DNA from: Spirosoma terrae
Lineage (GTDB): Bacteria > Bacteroidota > Bacteroidia > Cytophagales > Spirosomataceae
DNA: 64,000 nt
Direction: 5' to 3'
Assembly (NCBI RefSeq): GCF_010435915.1
Contig: NZ_JAAFZH010000008.1
Coordinates: 1-64,000 of the forward strand
In this document: positions 1-9,099 of the stretch, piece by piece
Layout of the letters: each line of letters opens with the position of its first letter
How positions within the stretch are numbered: the stretch's first letter is position 1
Notes under the pieces: generated by a model
Told to the model about the DNA's origin: nothing
Database searches by the model: none
Seen by the model: only the letters and a program-made list of their open reading frames with translations
Made by a program: the position numbers and the translations under genes

Positions 1-20
1 CGTTCGCGTAAACGTAGTGG

Positions 21-1457
21 TTAGTCAACTATGCTCAGTTTTACTGTGTTCGTACGACTAGCCTGGGTCAATGGCATACTCAACGTATTGATAAAGATAT
101 CGCCAGATTCGAGTTTGTCCTGACCTACCAGAATTTGCTTGATGCCTTCTACAGTTTGATCGATGGTCAGTTCGGGGTTTTGCTCATACGGCATTACCTG
201 AACGCCCCAGTACAAACCTAACGTATTACGTAGCACGGGATCGTTGGAGAAGACATACAGATCCGCTTTTGGCCGATGGTGCGATATACGTACGGCCGTA
301 TACCCCGAATTAGTAATACCGATGATCGCTTTGGCTTTCGTATCGCGGGCCAGTCGGCAGGCACTCATCACGACGTTATCATTCAGGACGTTTTCGCTAG
401 GATGCTCATTTACATAAGCGTGATAACGATAATAAATCGTGTCGGTGGTCGCTTCAACCTGACGGATCGTATTCGCCATGCTTTCAACGGCCAGAATCGG
501 ATACTTACCCGATGCCGTTTCGGCGCTAAGCATGACGGCATCAGCACCGTCGAGAACCGAGTTGGCAATATCGTTGATTTCGGCGCGGGTTGGACGTGGC
601 GCATCAATCATGCTTTCCAGCATTTGCGTGGCAACGATAACCGGTTTAGCGGCTCTGTTACACTTTTCAACCAGCATTTTCTGAATCATCGGTACTTCTT
701 CGGCGGGTAGCTCCACGCCAAGGTCGCCCCGGGCTACCATCAGGCCATCGGTTGCTTCGACAATAGAATCGATGTTCTGAATGGCTTCTGGCTTTTCAAT
801 TTTGGCAACCACGCGGCTGCTCTTGCCCTGAGCCTTGATGTATTCTTTAATTTCGATGATTTCAGAAGCTTCCCGAACAAACGATAGTGCTATCCATTCC
901 ACCTCGTGTTCCAGACCGAATTTGAGATCTTCCCAGTCTTTTTCGGTAACAGCGGGCATCGAAACGCGCGTGTTTGGCAGGTTTACACCTTTTTTAGACT
1001 TCATCGGGCCGCCGTAAACCACTTCGGTAATAACATCGGTACCGTCAGTACCAACAACCTTTACCTCCAGTTTGCCGTCGTCCATCAGAATACGTTCGCC
1101 CGGATGTACATCGCTGTACATGCCTTTGTAAGGCGTGCTGACGCGTTCGGCGGTGCCAACGATATCGTCGTTCGTAAATACAAGTTTATTGCCGGGCAAC
1201 AGCATGACGCCATCTTTATTCTCGACATTGCCGATACGAATTTTCGGCCCCTGTAAATCCTGTAAGATAGCCAGGTTCAGATTATATTCTGCATTGATCT
1301 CACGAATGAGGTTAAGCCGCTGAAGGTGGTCTTCGTGAGTGCCGTGAGAGAAATTGAGCCGGAATACGTTTACACCGGCTTTGGCTAATGCCAGCAATTG
1401 TTCTTTCGTTTCGGAAGCCGGGCCAACAGTGGCCACGATCTTAGTTTTTTTAGACAT
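21..1457 (-). CDS. pyk: Pyruvate kinase
   Basis: Transfers phosphate from phosphoenolpyruvate to ADP to give pyruvate and ATP, the last step of glycolysis; cytosolic. The 478-residue protein has the usual bacterial length. It opens with KTKIVATVGPAS and a FRLNFSHG motif near residue 33, both typical of the family. The active-site helix reads VAKIEKPEAI followed by MVARGDLGVE (about residues 218-250), and ATQMLESM follows; the lysine and the GDLG acidic residues bind Mg2+ and substrate. A C-terminal regulatory domain with weaker conservation completes the protein. The gene is divergent from transketolase, and the 359-base gap holds a promoter for each. The identification is firm; only possible allosteric control is not visible from sequence. 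Confidence 0.97.
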   Translation of the reverse strand: MSKKTKIVATVGPASETKEQLLALAKAGVNVFRLNFSHGTHEDHLQRLNLIREINAEYNLNLAILQDLQGPKIRIGNVENKDGVMLLPGNKLVFTNDDIVGTAERVSTPYKGMYSDVHPGERILMDDGKLEVKVVGTDGTDVITEVVYGGPMKSKKGVNLPNTRVSMPAVTEKDWEDLKFGLEHEVEWIALSFVREASEIIEIKEYIKAQGKSSRVVAKIEKPEAIQNIDSIVEATDGLMVARGDLGVELPAEEVPMIQKMLVEKCNRAAKPVIVATQMLESMIDAPRPTRAEINDIANSVLDGADAVMLSAETASGKYPILAVESMANTIRQVEATTDTIYYRYHAYVNEHPSENVLNDNVVMSACRLARDTKAKAIIGITNSGYTAVRISHHRPKADLYVFSNDPVLRNTLGLYWGVQVMPYEQNPELTIDQTVEGIKQILVGQDKLESGDIFINTLSMPLTQASRTNTVKLSIVD

Positions 1458-1498
1458 GAGGGACGGGAAAATTGGGCAATAAGGGCCAAAAACCGGTG

Positions 1499-1506
1499 CA
1501 AAAATA
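1499..1506 (-). promoter_or_regulatory. Putative pyk promoter (-7 box)
   Basis: On the minus strand the octamer TATTTTTG matches the Bacteroidota -7 consensus TAnnTTTG. It sits 41 bases before the pyk start codon, leaving a leader of about 35 bases. No clear TTTG -33 element lies at the expected distance, so the call rests on the -7 box alone. Confidence 0.4.
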
Positions 1507-1737
1507 ACCGGTGGGGCTTATAAACAGTTGACTTCGCAGAAATTTTACCAATATGACGAAAAGTGTTACGTCTTAAAAACAACAGGATCATTGAAACCAA
1601 AGGGTTTGTAAAGGGGAAGAAAATGGAGCTAATGGCTAACAGAGCAAGCTTTTTTGATACTACGGGGCGGTGAGGTAAGGGGTTCGTTATCAGTAAGGTT
1701 CTGTAAGAATTTGCAGTTTTTTTAATCTTCTTCTGGT

Positions 1738-1769
1738 TTTGCTGGTTAGCTTAGTAACAACTGCTTTTG
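1738..1769 (+). promoter_or_regulatory. Putative transketolase promoter
   Basis: TTTG at 1738-1741 is followed after 20 bases by TGCTTTTG at 1762-1769, one mismatch from the Bacteroidota -33/-7 pattern TTTG-N(19-21)-TAnnTTTG. The predicted transcript would start near 1775 and carry a leader of about 40 bases before the start codon at 1817. Confidence 0.4.
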
Positions 1770-1816
1770 CAGGGCGTAAAAGCTAAAAACATCTCTTCAA
1801 TTTCGTCTCTTTCGTT

Positions 1817-3862
1817 ATGTCTACTAAGAACGTTGATCTTGACCAACTTAGCGTCGATACGATTCGTCTGTTATCAGTCGACGCTGTTCAGAAAGCCAAT
1901 TCGGGTCATCCGGGTTTACCGCTGGGCGCAGCACCAATGGCTTATGTACTCTGGTCGCGTTTTTTGCGATTTAATCCAAAGAACCCCCATTGGCCCGACC
2001 GCGATCGCTTTGTGTTGTCGGCTGGGCATGGCTCGGCCTTATTATATAGTCTGTTGCATTTGTATGGCTATGATCTTACGCTCGATGATCTGAAGAATTT
2101 CCGGCAACTACACTCAAAAACGCCCGGCCATCCGGAGTCGAATCTGACGGCGGGCGTTGAAGTAACAACGGGTCCGTTGGGACAGGGTTTTGCCAATGGC
2201 GTAGGCATGGCTATGGCCGAAGCGTTTCTGGCGGCCAACTACAACCGGGAAGGACATACGGTGGTCGATCATTATACGTATTCAATTGTCAGTGACGGTG
2301 ACCTGATGGAAGGCATAGCTTCCGAAGCGGCATCGCTGGCTGGCCACCTGAAGTTAGGCAAACTAATCTACCTGTACGACGATAACCTGATTTCGCTGGA
2401 TGGTCCGACCAACCTGGCTTTTACAGAAGATCGGATGGCGCGTTTTGATGCGTATGGCTGGCATACCCAACACGTGGCCGATGGAAATGATCTGGATGCT
2501 ATCGAAGCCGCCATTAAAGCGGCTCAGGCAGAAACGGAACGTCCGTCAATCATTGCCGTTCGAACGATTATCGGATATGGTAGTCCGCAGGAGGGAACCA
2601 GTAAAGTGCACGGCAGTCCACTGGGCGATGAGAACGTACGTAAAACCAAAGAGTTTTTCGGTTGGGACCCGGATAAAACCTTCTTTATTCCTGATGAGGT
2701 AAAACCCCATTTGCTGGAAGCTGGTGAAAAGGGTGCGGATCTGGAAGCTGACTGGAATAAGCGCTTCGATGACTTTAAGGCCAGCTTTCCTGATGAAGCC
2801 GAACACTTTGTCCTGTCTTTCGATCGGAAACTTCCGAAAGACTGGGAGGCCGACCTGCCAATCTTTAAGCCGGAAGATGGTCCACTGGCAACGCGGCAGG
2901 CATCGGGTAAAGCTCTGACTGCGCTCAAACAACGCGTTCCTTTTCTGTTCGGTGGCTCGGCTGATCTGGCTTCTTCGAACGAGATGCCTACCAAAGGCGA
3001 CGTTAGTTTCCAGCCCGGTCATTACGGAAACTCGAATATCTGGTTTGGGGTGCGCGAACACGCAATGGGGGCTGCGCTCAATGGCATGGCTCAGCATAGT
3101 GGCGTTCATCCATACGGCGGTACGTTCCTTAACTTCTCCGACTATATGCGGGGAGCAATTCGGCTAACGGCCCTGGCGGAGTCGCCCGCTACGTTCGTAT
3201 TTACGCACGATAGTATAGGTTTAGGCGAAGATGGGCCTACGCACCAGCCCGTTGAGCAGTACGTATCGCTTCGAACCATTCCCAATGTCATTGTTATTCG
3301 TCCGGGCGATGCCAACGAAACCGTAGAAGCCTGGCGGGTGGCGATGCAGCAACCCAAAACACCGGTTATGTTGCTGCTCTCCCGTCAGAAACTACCTGTG
3401 CTGGACCAAACTAAGTACGGATCCGCGCGAGGTCTCGAAAAAGGCGCTTATATTCTGAGCGAAGCCGACGGTGAGCCACAGATGATTTTGATTGCAACAG
3501 GCTCTGAGGTGTCTCTGGCGCTCGAAGCCCAGGCCGAACTCAAAAAACAGAACGTAGCAGCCAGGGTCGTGAGCATGCCTTCCTGGGAGTTGTTCGAAAA
3601 GCAGGATAAGGCCTATCAGCATGAGGTACTGCCGCCAACGGTTCGTAAGCGTTTGTCCATTGAGGTGGGCTCGCCAATTGGCTGGCACAAATACGTAACC
3701 GATGAGGGAAGTACGATCAGTATGAACAGTTTTGGCCTGTCGGGGCCGGGCGAAGAGGTGATGGCTTACTTTGGCTTTACGGTAGACAACGTAGTGGAAA
3801 AAGCCATAAAGGTGTTAAAGGGAAATCCTGACGATACCCGGAAGAAAGAAGTGCTGTCCTGA
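1817..3862 (+). CDS. tkt: Transketolase
   Basis: Thiamine-diphosphate enzyme of the pentose phosphate pathway that moves two-carbon ketol units between sugar phosphates. The 681-residue single-chain form carries all three domains. Visible motifs are SGHPGLPLG near the N-terminus, GPLGQG (about 117), the ThDP motif starting SDGDLMEG (about 158) and ending near [10 protein letters not shown], the pyrimidine-domain segment FGGSADLA, and [17 protein letters not shown] containing the catalytic region that ends in H-Q-P-V-E. A C-terminal transketolase domain follows. It stands alone on the plus strand; pyk is divergent upstream and a strong hairpin ends it downstream. The start at 1817 gives [20 protein letters not shown], a normal transketolase N-terminus. 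Confidence 0.97.
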   Translation: MSTKNVDLDQLSVDTIRLLSVDAVQKANSGHPGLPLGAAPMAYVLWSRFLRFNPKNPHWPDRDRFVLSAGHGSALLYSLLHLYGYDLTLDDLKNFRQLHSKTPGHPESNLTAGVEVTTGPLGQGFANGVGMAMAEAFLAANYNREGHTVVDHYTYSIVSDGDLMEGIASEAASLAGHLKLGKLIYLYDDNLISLDGPTNLAFTEDRMARFDAYGWHTQHVADGNDLDAIEAAIKAAQAETERPSIIAVRTIIGYGSPQEGTSKVHGSPLGDENVRKTKEFFGWDPDKTFFIPDEVKPHLLEAGEKGADLEADWNKRFDDFKASFPDEAEHFVLSFDRKLPKDWEADLPIFKPEDGPLATRQASGKALTALKQRVPFLFGGSADLASSNEMPTKGDVSFQPGHYGNSNIWFGVREHAMGAALNGMAQHSGVHPYGGTFLNFSDYMRGAIRLTALAESPATFVFTHDSIGLGEDGPTHQPVEQYVSLRTIPNVIVIRPGDANETVEAWRVAMQQPKTPVMLLLSRQKLPVLDQTKYGSARGLEKGAYILSEADGEPQMILIATGSEVSLALEAQAELKKQNVAARVVSMPSWELFEKQDKAYQHEVLPPTVRKRLSIEVGSPIGWHKYVTDEGSTISMNSFGLSGPGEEVMAYFGFTVDNVVEKAIKVLKGNPDDTRKKEVLS

Positions 3863-3877
3863 TGCAAACTAGAAACT

Positions 3878-3928
3878 AAGGCGGGTTATCCACAATGTGT
3901 TGATACAGTATTGTGGATAACCCGCCTT
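3878..3928. terminator. Bidirectional hairpin terminator
   Basis: Perfect 19-base inverted repeat (arms 3878-3896 and 3910-3928) with a 13-base loop, between the convergent ends of transketolase and the small unknown gene at 3971. The stem is GC-rich in the middle and flanked by A and T runs of a few bases. It can end transcription from both sides. Confidence 0.7.
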
Positions 3929-3970
3929 ATGTATTACGTCAACCGCGATTTATATAAATTATTGGTCAAA

Positions 3971-4366
3971 TTAAGCCGCCAGTAAGTCCTTAACCCAATG
4001 GACAAGTTCAATATTGGAAGCAGTTACCTGGGCTTCCTGCCCGGATATGCTGAAGAGTTTAATGGCTTCTCCTTTGTCGACGGCCCTGGCAAATGGTTCC
4101 TTGCGAAGCACTTCGTCGTAAAAGTCGCGCCTTGATTGCTGAAAGCGTTTCGGGACAACATTGTCAATGGCTCTCAGGTCGATGCTGTAGTATCGGAAGT
4201 AATTCTTTTTACCCGTAAAAAAGTAAATCTTTTGATATTCGTCGGAAGGGCCGACAACGACAATACGTTCGCAGCGACGAATGGCATCCTGAACGGCTTT
4301 ATTAAGGAATTGAATATTTATGCCGGCAAATGACGTTTTTTTCATGACAGGAAACGGTTCAGTCAA
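3971..4366 (-). CDS. Small protein of unknown function
   Basis: I do not recognise a family. The product is 131 residues if the first ATG (4366) is used, or 124 if translation starts at the second ATG (4345), which gives an N-terminus MKKTSFAGIN. It is soluble, without signal peptide or membrane segment, mixed alpha/beta in appearance, with a segment RIVVVGPSDEYQKIYFF that looks like a buried strand followed by a turn. It is alone on the minus strand between two plus-strand genes, with a shared terminator at its 3' end and a 220-base upstream gap. Coding is supported by clean codon use and the terminator placement. An STAS- or SpoIIAA-like regulatory fold is conceivable but I cannot show it. 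Confidence 0.65.
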   Translation of the reverse strand: MTEPFPVMKKTSFAGINIQFLNKAVQDAIRRCERIVVVGPSDEYQKIYFFTGKKNYFRYYSIDLRAIDNVVPKRFQQSRRDFYDEVLRKEPFARAVDKGEAIKLFSISGQEAQVTASNIELVHWVKDLLAA

Positions 4367-4589
4367 TAGAGTTCATGAACGATAGTCAGCTCCTGACTTT
4401 ACTGGTTGGTCGGAATGCTCACACGTTGGTATTTATTGATTTGGTAAAGATTAATCGTTTAAAATCGCATTAATACTTAATCTGCCCGAATGCCGGAATT
4501 AGTCTTCTAAATCGCCTGTTTTACCTGCTGAATATTTCTGCAATTGCAGTGTCTATCCGGTTTAGAGCCGGAAATAGAAAACGTATCTA

Positions 4590-5687
4590 TTGTCTTTGGT
4601 AGCGGTGGAAGAGTCAGTATCCCGAAAAATTATTCATATCGATATGGATGCGTTCTATGCTTCCGTAGAGCAGCGCGACAATCCGGATTTACAGGGTAAA
4701 CCGCTGGCTGTCGGCGGCTCCCGACAGCGGGGTGTAGTGGCGGCTGCCAGCTACGAAGCCCGGAAATTCGGCGTTCGCTCAGCCATGGCGTCGTCGATAG
4801 CCATTCGTAAATGCCCGGAGCTGATCTTCGTAAAGCCCCGCTTTGACGTGTACAAAGCTGTTTCACAGCAGGTACGGGCTATTTTCGCCCAATACACACC
4901 GCTTATTGAGCCGCTCTCGCTGGACGAAGCGTATCTGGACGTAACGGAGAATATAACCAGCAGTCCATCGGCAACGTTGACCGCTCAGGCCATTAAAGAT
5001 CAGATTAAAGCTGAAACGGGATTAACGGCTTCGGCGGGCGTTTCCTACAATAAATTTCTGGCGAAACTGGCTTCTGATTATAAAAAGCCGGATGGGTTAT
5101 ACGTAATAAAACCGCATCAGGGACTCGCTTTCGTTGAGCAGCTTGAGGTTGGGCAGTTTCATGGCATTGGTCGCGTAACGGCGGCCCGCATGAACGAGCT
5201 TGGCATTTTTACGGGGCTGGATTTACGCCAGCAGAGCGAATCCTTCTTGACGCAGCATTTCGGGAAGGTCGGGCGTCATTACTACCTGATTGCACGGGCT
5301 GTTGATAACCGGCCCGTAATGCCGAATCGGGAGCGTAAATCGGTAGGGTCTGAAACGACCTTTGAAGAAGATCTGACAGCTGAATCCGATCTGGTAAATG
5401 AACTCCAGCCGTTGATTGATGACGTGTGGGCGTATTGCGAACGTACTGGTATTCTTGGACGTACCGTTACGTTGAAAGTGAAATACGCGGATTTTCAGCA
5501 GATAACCCGTAGTCGGACCGTATTGAGTTTGATTCATGACGCAGCTATCCTGAGGCAATTGAGCCTCGACCTGCTCCAGTCTGTATTACCTGCCGAGAAA
5601 GGAATCCGGTTGCTGGGTGTTTCTCTGTCCAGCCTTCACAATCCGTCAACAGAACAACGGAGCGGTCAGTTGACGTTGGGGTTTTAG
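4590..5687 (+). CDS. dinB: DNA polymerase IV (Y family)
   Basis: Error-prone translesion polymerase that extends past damaged bases and mismatched ends. The 365-residue protein carries the Y-family catalytic motifs: IIHIDMDAFYASVEQRD near residues 14-29 (first metal-binding Asp and the steric-gate Tyr) and PLSLDEAYLDVT near residues 108-119 (Asp-Glu pair). A helix-hairpin-helix-like segment FHGIGRVTAARM lies in the thumb and a little-finger domain follows (SVGSETTFEED). No beta-clamp motif of the usual QLxLF kind is obvious, but the very C-terminus GQLTLGF is a good candidate clamp-binding peptide. The start is uncertain: TTG at 4590, TTG at 4596 and GTG at 4605 all precede the conserved start of the palm, and no ATG does. 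Confidence 0.93.
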   Translation: MSLVAVEESVSRKIIHIDMDAFYASVEQRDNPDLQGKPLAVGGSRQRGVVAAASYEARKFGVRSAMASSIAIRKCPELIFVKPRFDVYKAVSQQVRAIFAQYTPLIEPLSLDEAYLDVTENITSSPSATLTAQAIKDQIKAETGLTASAGVSYNKFLAKLASDYKKPDGLYVIKPHQGLAFVEQLEVGQFHGIGRVTAARMNELGIFTGLDLRQQSESFLTQHFGKVGRHYYLIARAVDNRPVMPNRERKSVGSETTFEEDLTAESDLVNELQPLIDDVWAYCERTGILGRTVTLKVKYADFQQITRSRTVLSLIHDAAILRQLSLDLLQSVLPAEKGIRLLGVSLSSLHNPSTEQRSGQLTLGF

Positions 5688-5703
5688 GGGGGCAGGTTTG
5701 TAG

Positions 5704-5757
5704 GTTTATGGTTTATAGTTTGGATGGAAAACAACCATAAACAATGAACTATAAACC
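5704..5757. terminator. Hairpin between convergent genes
   Basis: GGTTTATAGTT (5710-5720) pairs perfectly with 5747-5757, and an overlapping arm GTTTATGG (5704-5711) pairs with 5735-5742, so two alternative stems can form. The element fills the gap between dinB and the convergent gene at 5766 and probably acts as a weak bidirectional terminator. Confidence 0.45.
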
Positions 5758-5765
5758 TATAACAC

Positions 5766-6302
5766 CTAAAAATCCTTTACCTCCTTTTTCGGTTTGAACT
5801 CGGCTGGCGTAGCACCGGTCGTTTGGGTGTCGCCGGAACAGACGCGGCATAGATACCGGACCTCGACCGACCAGCCTCGATCTACGTTGCCAAGCGTCAG
5901 ATTAATCTGTGTACGAGGTGTTTGCCAGACTATATCTTTCGTATCGCCTATAGTTTTGGCCTTCCCCTTACCGTATTTTTCCGTCAGATGGGTTTCAAAA
6001 TCAGCCGCTGCAGCCATAACGGAGTCTTTGGTGACCGATGCTGTTACGTAGTAGTAATACGAAGCGGACAAAAGCCCTCCGTCGAGAAATTCGTAATCCA
6101 GGCCGACTCGGCGGCCCGCCAGCGAGATCGGTTTGTAGGTTAGTAGTTCTTTCTTTTTGGAAAAGGGTTTGTCTGGTTCCGACTCAATAACCTGTTTGGG
6201 GGTAAAACCCCAGCGGATTTTTCGGAAATCCGCCGTCTGCTGGGCAAAAACCGATTGTGCTACGAAAGCAAAAAGTAGGGAGAAAAAAGCTTGCTTCATC
6301 AT
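5766..6302 (-). CDS. Exported protein of unknown function
   Basis: A 178-residue protein with a clear signal peptide (hydrophobic run FFSLLFAFVAQSVFA, cleavage after FAQ near residue 21), so it is exported to the periplasm or surface. The mature part begins DFRKIRWGFTPKQVIESE; this W-G-x-x-x-x-x-V pattern is seen in many small exported bacterial proteins of unknown function. A run of predicted strands follows, with two cysteines in LCRVCSG near the C-terminus that may form a disulphide. It shares the strand with the DUF885 gene upstream, with a 74-base gap that contains a hairpin, so the two are probably transcribed separately. No function is proposed. Confidence 0.7.
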   Translation of the reverse strand: MMKQAFFSLLFAFVAQSVFAQQTADFRKIRWGFTPKQVIESEPDKPFSKKKELLTYKPISLAGRRVGLDYEFLDGGLLSASYYYYVTASVTKDSVMAAAADFETHLTEKYGKGKAKTIGDTKDIVWQTPRTQINLTLGNVDRGWSVEVRYLCRVCSGDTQTTGATPAEFKPKKEVKDF

Positions 6303-6330
6303 GGTAGTCTGGCCGGGCTAGCGTTCTAGC

Positions 6331-6369
6331 GTCCACGTCCGGTAATAACGATTACACCCGGATGTGGAC
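6331..6369 (-). terminator. Hairpin after the DUF885 gene
   Basis: Arms 6331-6342 and 6358-6369 pair over 12 bases with one G-T pair. The element starts 8 bases beyond the stop codon of the gene at 6377 and precedes the next same-strand gene, the position expected of a terminator. A T-run is not evident. Confidence 0.45.
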
Positions 6370-6376
6370 ATCCAGG

Positions 6377-8125
6377 CTACTTCAAATCATAAAACCGCCA
6401 TTGTGTACTAAAGTTCTGCGGAAGCTTCTGATTGATCAGTATGGCACGTATCATTTCGATCGGCATGGCATTGATTTGCAGCACGGCATCATGAAATTGT
6501 TTGTACGTCATCTTGCCACTATCGACCAGTTCTTTTTTGAGGGCCAGAAACTGGAAACCACCGGTCATGTAAGCCAATTGATAGAGGGGAGGGTAGCCAC
6601 CAATGAACGACCGCCGAACTTCGCCTTCCGCATTGGCCCGCTCGTGACCTACCCGATCAACCAGGAAGTCGATGCACTGCTGTGGCCCCCACTTGCCCAG
6701 ATGATAGTTGAGCGAGAAAATGATACGGGCGCAACGGTGCATTCGCCAGAATAACATGCCAATCCGATCTTCCGGCGATTGCGGAAAGCCCTGATCCCAC
6801 AGCAGCATTTCCCAGTACAGCGCCCAGCCTTCGGTCCAGAAGGGCGTATCGAAATTGCGGTACACCTTGTAGCGGTTGTTCATAAACCCCTGCAAATGAT
6901 GGCCCGCAATCAATTCATGGTGTACTGTCGCCCGCGAAAAATGAGGATTATTGCCCCGCATACTCATCAGTTTATCGGGGTGTTTCATGCCATCTGTCGG
7001 GTAGGAGATAATGATTTGTTCGCCACCGAGAAAGAAGGGATTCACCAATTGGCGCTCCGGCGACATCATGCTCATGCGCCAGGTTTCTTCGGCAATGGGG
7101 GGAATTGTAATCAGGTTTTTGGCTTTCAGAAAGGCCACCGACTCGTTGAAAAGACGGAGAATCATTTCGGGCTGATGACCAATCGGTACGTAGCTGTTTT
7201 TGACCTTTTCCTGGGCAGCTTTCCAGTTGTCGCCAAAGCCCATTTCCCGCGATGCTTTCAGTAGCTCCCGGTCGCACCAGGCAAACTCTTTGTTGGCCAT
7301 GTCGATCAATTCTTCCGGCGTGTACGGAATCATCTCGATCTGCAACTGACGTAGCAACTCCGCTCGCCCGACGGCTACCCCCGTAATACCGCTACCGTCG
7401 TCTTTCACGGGCGCAGCTTCGCGGCTCTTTTTGATGAAAAACGCTACGTATCCCGTCAGTAGACTGTCGGTTTTCTGGTAAACCTGCGGCACCCACCACG
7501 TAAAATCAGGGTCGTAATGATTGTAGAAATTGTAAACGCTACGTAGCGCTGTTTGTAAGCCTTCGGCCGTCGTAATGGCCCGACGTAGCAGCGTTGGATC
7601 GAGCTTTGGGTTTTTGTCAATCTCACCGCGAAGTGTAATAATCTGGCTGTTCATGGTAGCTAGATTCTGTGCCAGCTGTTCCGAGGCCGGTACGTGTCCC
7701 CGACGTCGCCGTTTTTCAATGGCGTAGATCGTGTCAGCAAACGGAAACCACGGTTTGATTTGCTCGCGTTCTGTAGCTTCTGCTTCCAGTTTGTTCAGTT
7801 GTTCCTGCAAGTCGCGCTTAAACAGTAGATAATCGACCCGACTATCCGTATTCATCCGGTTGAAATCCAGTTGGGCTAAGCGGTTGAGATAATCGGTATT
7901 GAATTTATGAAATCGCTCCCGACGTTCGGGCGATCCGGTTACGATATAAAATCGGGAAAGGCTGCCCCGGTCAGCGTAGTACTGCGTAAGCAGATGATGA
8001 ACATCGCTGCTTTGTGGGTTGATACCAGTAAGTGAATTGCTACTTGACTGAGCTACCGCCAAACGGATAGTAGCCAGAAATAGGCTGGTGAGTAGTAAAG
8101 GTCGGAGGAGGGAATATGTAGTCAT
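6377..8125 (-). CDS. Secreted DUF885 metallopeptidase-like protein
   Basis: The 582-residue protein starts with a signal peptide (about residues 1-25, ending RLAVAQ) and belongs to the DUF885 family, which resembles gluzincin-type zinc peptidases. The zinc-site candidate HHELIAGHHLQ lies at residues 402-412 and a downstream EGWALYWE at 432-439 supplies the third-ligand glutamate region, both hallmarks of the family. The N-terminal half is helical. The length is normal for secreted members. Substrate is unknown; related proteins are usually annotated only as DUF885, so peptidase activity is inferred. It lies between two other exported-protein genes on the same strand, 58 bases downstream of the esterase gene stop-to-start, so it could be cotranscribed with the esterase. 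Confidence 0.88.
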   Translation of the reverse strand: MTTYSLLRPLLLTSLFLATIRLAVAQSSSNSLTGINPQSSDVHHLLTQYYADRGSLSRFYIVTGSPERRERFHKFNTDYLNRLAQLDFNRMNTDSRVDYLLFKRDLQEQLNKLEAEATEREQIKPWFPFADTIYAIEKRRRRGHVPASEQLAQNLATMNSQIITLRGEIDKNPKLDPTLLRRAITTAEGLQTALRSVYNFYNHYDPDFTWWVPQVYQKTDSLLTGYVAFFIKKSREAAPVKDDGSGITGVAVGRAELLRQLQIEMIPYTPEELIDMANKEFAWCDRELLKASREMGFGDNWKAAQEKVKNSYVPIGHQPEMILRLFNESVAFLKAKNLITIPPIAEETWRMSMMSPERQLVNPFFLGGEQIIISYPTDGMKHPDKLMSMRGNNPHFSRATVHHELIAGHHLQGFMNNRYKVYRNFDTPFWTEGWALYWEMLLWDQGFPQSPEDRIGMLFWRMHRCARIIFSLNYHLGKWGPQQCIDFLVDRVGHERANAEGEVRRSFIGGYPPLYQLAYMTGGFQFLALKKELVDSGKMTYKQFHDAVLQINAMPIEMIRAILINQKLPQNFSTQWRFYDLK

Positions 8126-8182
8126 GATTGGTTGATGAAGAAGAATCAGCTATGGATGGCAGGCAGGATAAGTATAAATTAC

Positions 8183-9004
8183 TCAGGGGAGCCGGTTTTT
8201 GTGAAAATACTGGAAAGCCCGATAAACCGCCAGATGGCCAATTGTGGCGTGGTCTTCGTCGCCGAAATACTGAAAGCCAACTGTTAGCGCTGATGAGTTT
8301 GCTTTTTTGAGCAGGTCCGTTAAGCGTCGGGCGTCGGTTTCCATGATGTTACCTTCTTTACCTACGGCAATAAAGACCGTTGTTTTTTGCTTGAAATCAG
8401 AAGCCAGGCAGGCCGGTTTGTGCGCTAACAAGGACTCGTTATCCCACCACAGACTGGGGCTGATGATCACGTATTGACTGAATAAAGTCGGTTTTTTGAA
8501 CAGGATTTCAGTTGCCAGCAAGCCTCCCAGCGATTGACCGATTAGCATTCGGGATGGATTCGTACTGTACTTTCGTTGAATATAGGGCTGTAATTCCTGT
8601 TCGAGAAACGTAAGGAACCGGGCCGAGTGTCCCGTGGTAGGATAGTCTTTTTTATCTTTTTCGATTGTGGTTGGATACGTAAAATCGCGTCGTCGGTCAA
8701 TATTGGCAATGCCCACGATAATGGATTTCGGTAATACGTTTACCCAGGGGAAATTACAGAATTGGACCAGTCCCGCTACGTGGATGAAGTCTTCGTCGGC
8801 TGATCCATCCAGTAGATAAATAACCGGGTATTTCGACAGCGAATCGCTGGAATAACCCTCGGGAAGGTAGATGTTCAGCGTTCGGGACTCGCCCAGAACA
8901 GTCGAACGAATTGAATCGACTCGACCTAACACAAACGGTTTCGATTGGCCAAACGAAACGGTATATAGAGCCAGACAGATCAGCAGGGTGGCAAGAGTTT
9001 TCAT
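8183..9004 (-). CDS. Secreted alpha/beta-hydrolase, esterase-D type
   Basis: A 273-residue exported hydrolase: signal peptide to about residue 19 (SFGQ), then the putative-esterase fold of the IroE/Fes/esterase D kind. The nucleophile elbow GQSLGG puts the catalytic serine at residue 158. IYLLDGSADE near residue 62 is the family's first conserved loop, and the late segment GDEDHATIGHL carries the likely catalytic histidine. Length fits single-domain members. These enzymes cleave esters such as siderophore trilactones, feruloyl esters or acyl thioesters; nothing nearby picks one. It is upstream of the DUF885 gene on the same strand and separated from the hydroxyproline genes by a hairpin at 9037-9084. 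Confidence 0.88.
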   Translation of the reverse strand: MKTLATLLICLALYTVSFGQSKPFVLGRVDSIRSTVLGESRTLNIYLPEGYSSDSLSKYPVIYLLDGSADEDFIHVAGLVQFCNFPWVNVLPKSIIVGIANIDRRRDFTYPTTIEKDKKDYPTTGHSARFLTFLEQELQPYIQRKYSTNPSRMLIGQSLGGLLATEILFKKPTLFSQYVIISPSLWWDNESLLAHKPACLASDFKQKTTVFIAVGKEGNIMETDARRLTDLLKKANSSALTVGFQYFGDEDHATIGHLAVYRAFQYFHKNRLP

Positions 9005-9036
9005 GTAATTGGATTTGTGATCTGCTCAATAAAGCA

Positions 9037-9084
9037 GAACACGGATTCTATGATACGCCTAATCAGCCATAAAAATCCGTGTTC
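9037..9084 (-). terminator. Terminator after hydroxyproline operon
   Basis: GAACACGGATT (9037-9047) pairs perfectly with 9074-9084 over 11 bases. It lies 15 bases downstream of the last gene of the hydroxyproline cluster and before the esterase gene, so it probably closes the catabolic operon. Confidence 0.55.
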
Positions 9085-9099
9085 GAGTAGTATGTCAAA

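Noticed and set aside
276..1323. Several open frames on the plus strand opposite pyruvate kinase
   Set aside because: They are shadows of a strongly conserved minus-strand gene, with no start context or recognisable domains.
2524..3688. Long minus-strand frames opposite transketolase (up to 187 codons)
   Set aside because: Frame-overlap artefacts of a high-quality coding gene; translations show no domain pattern.
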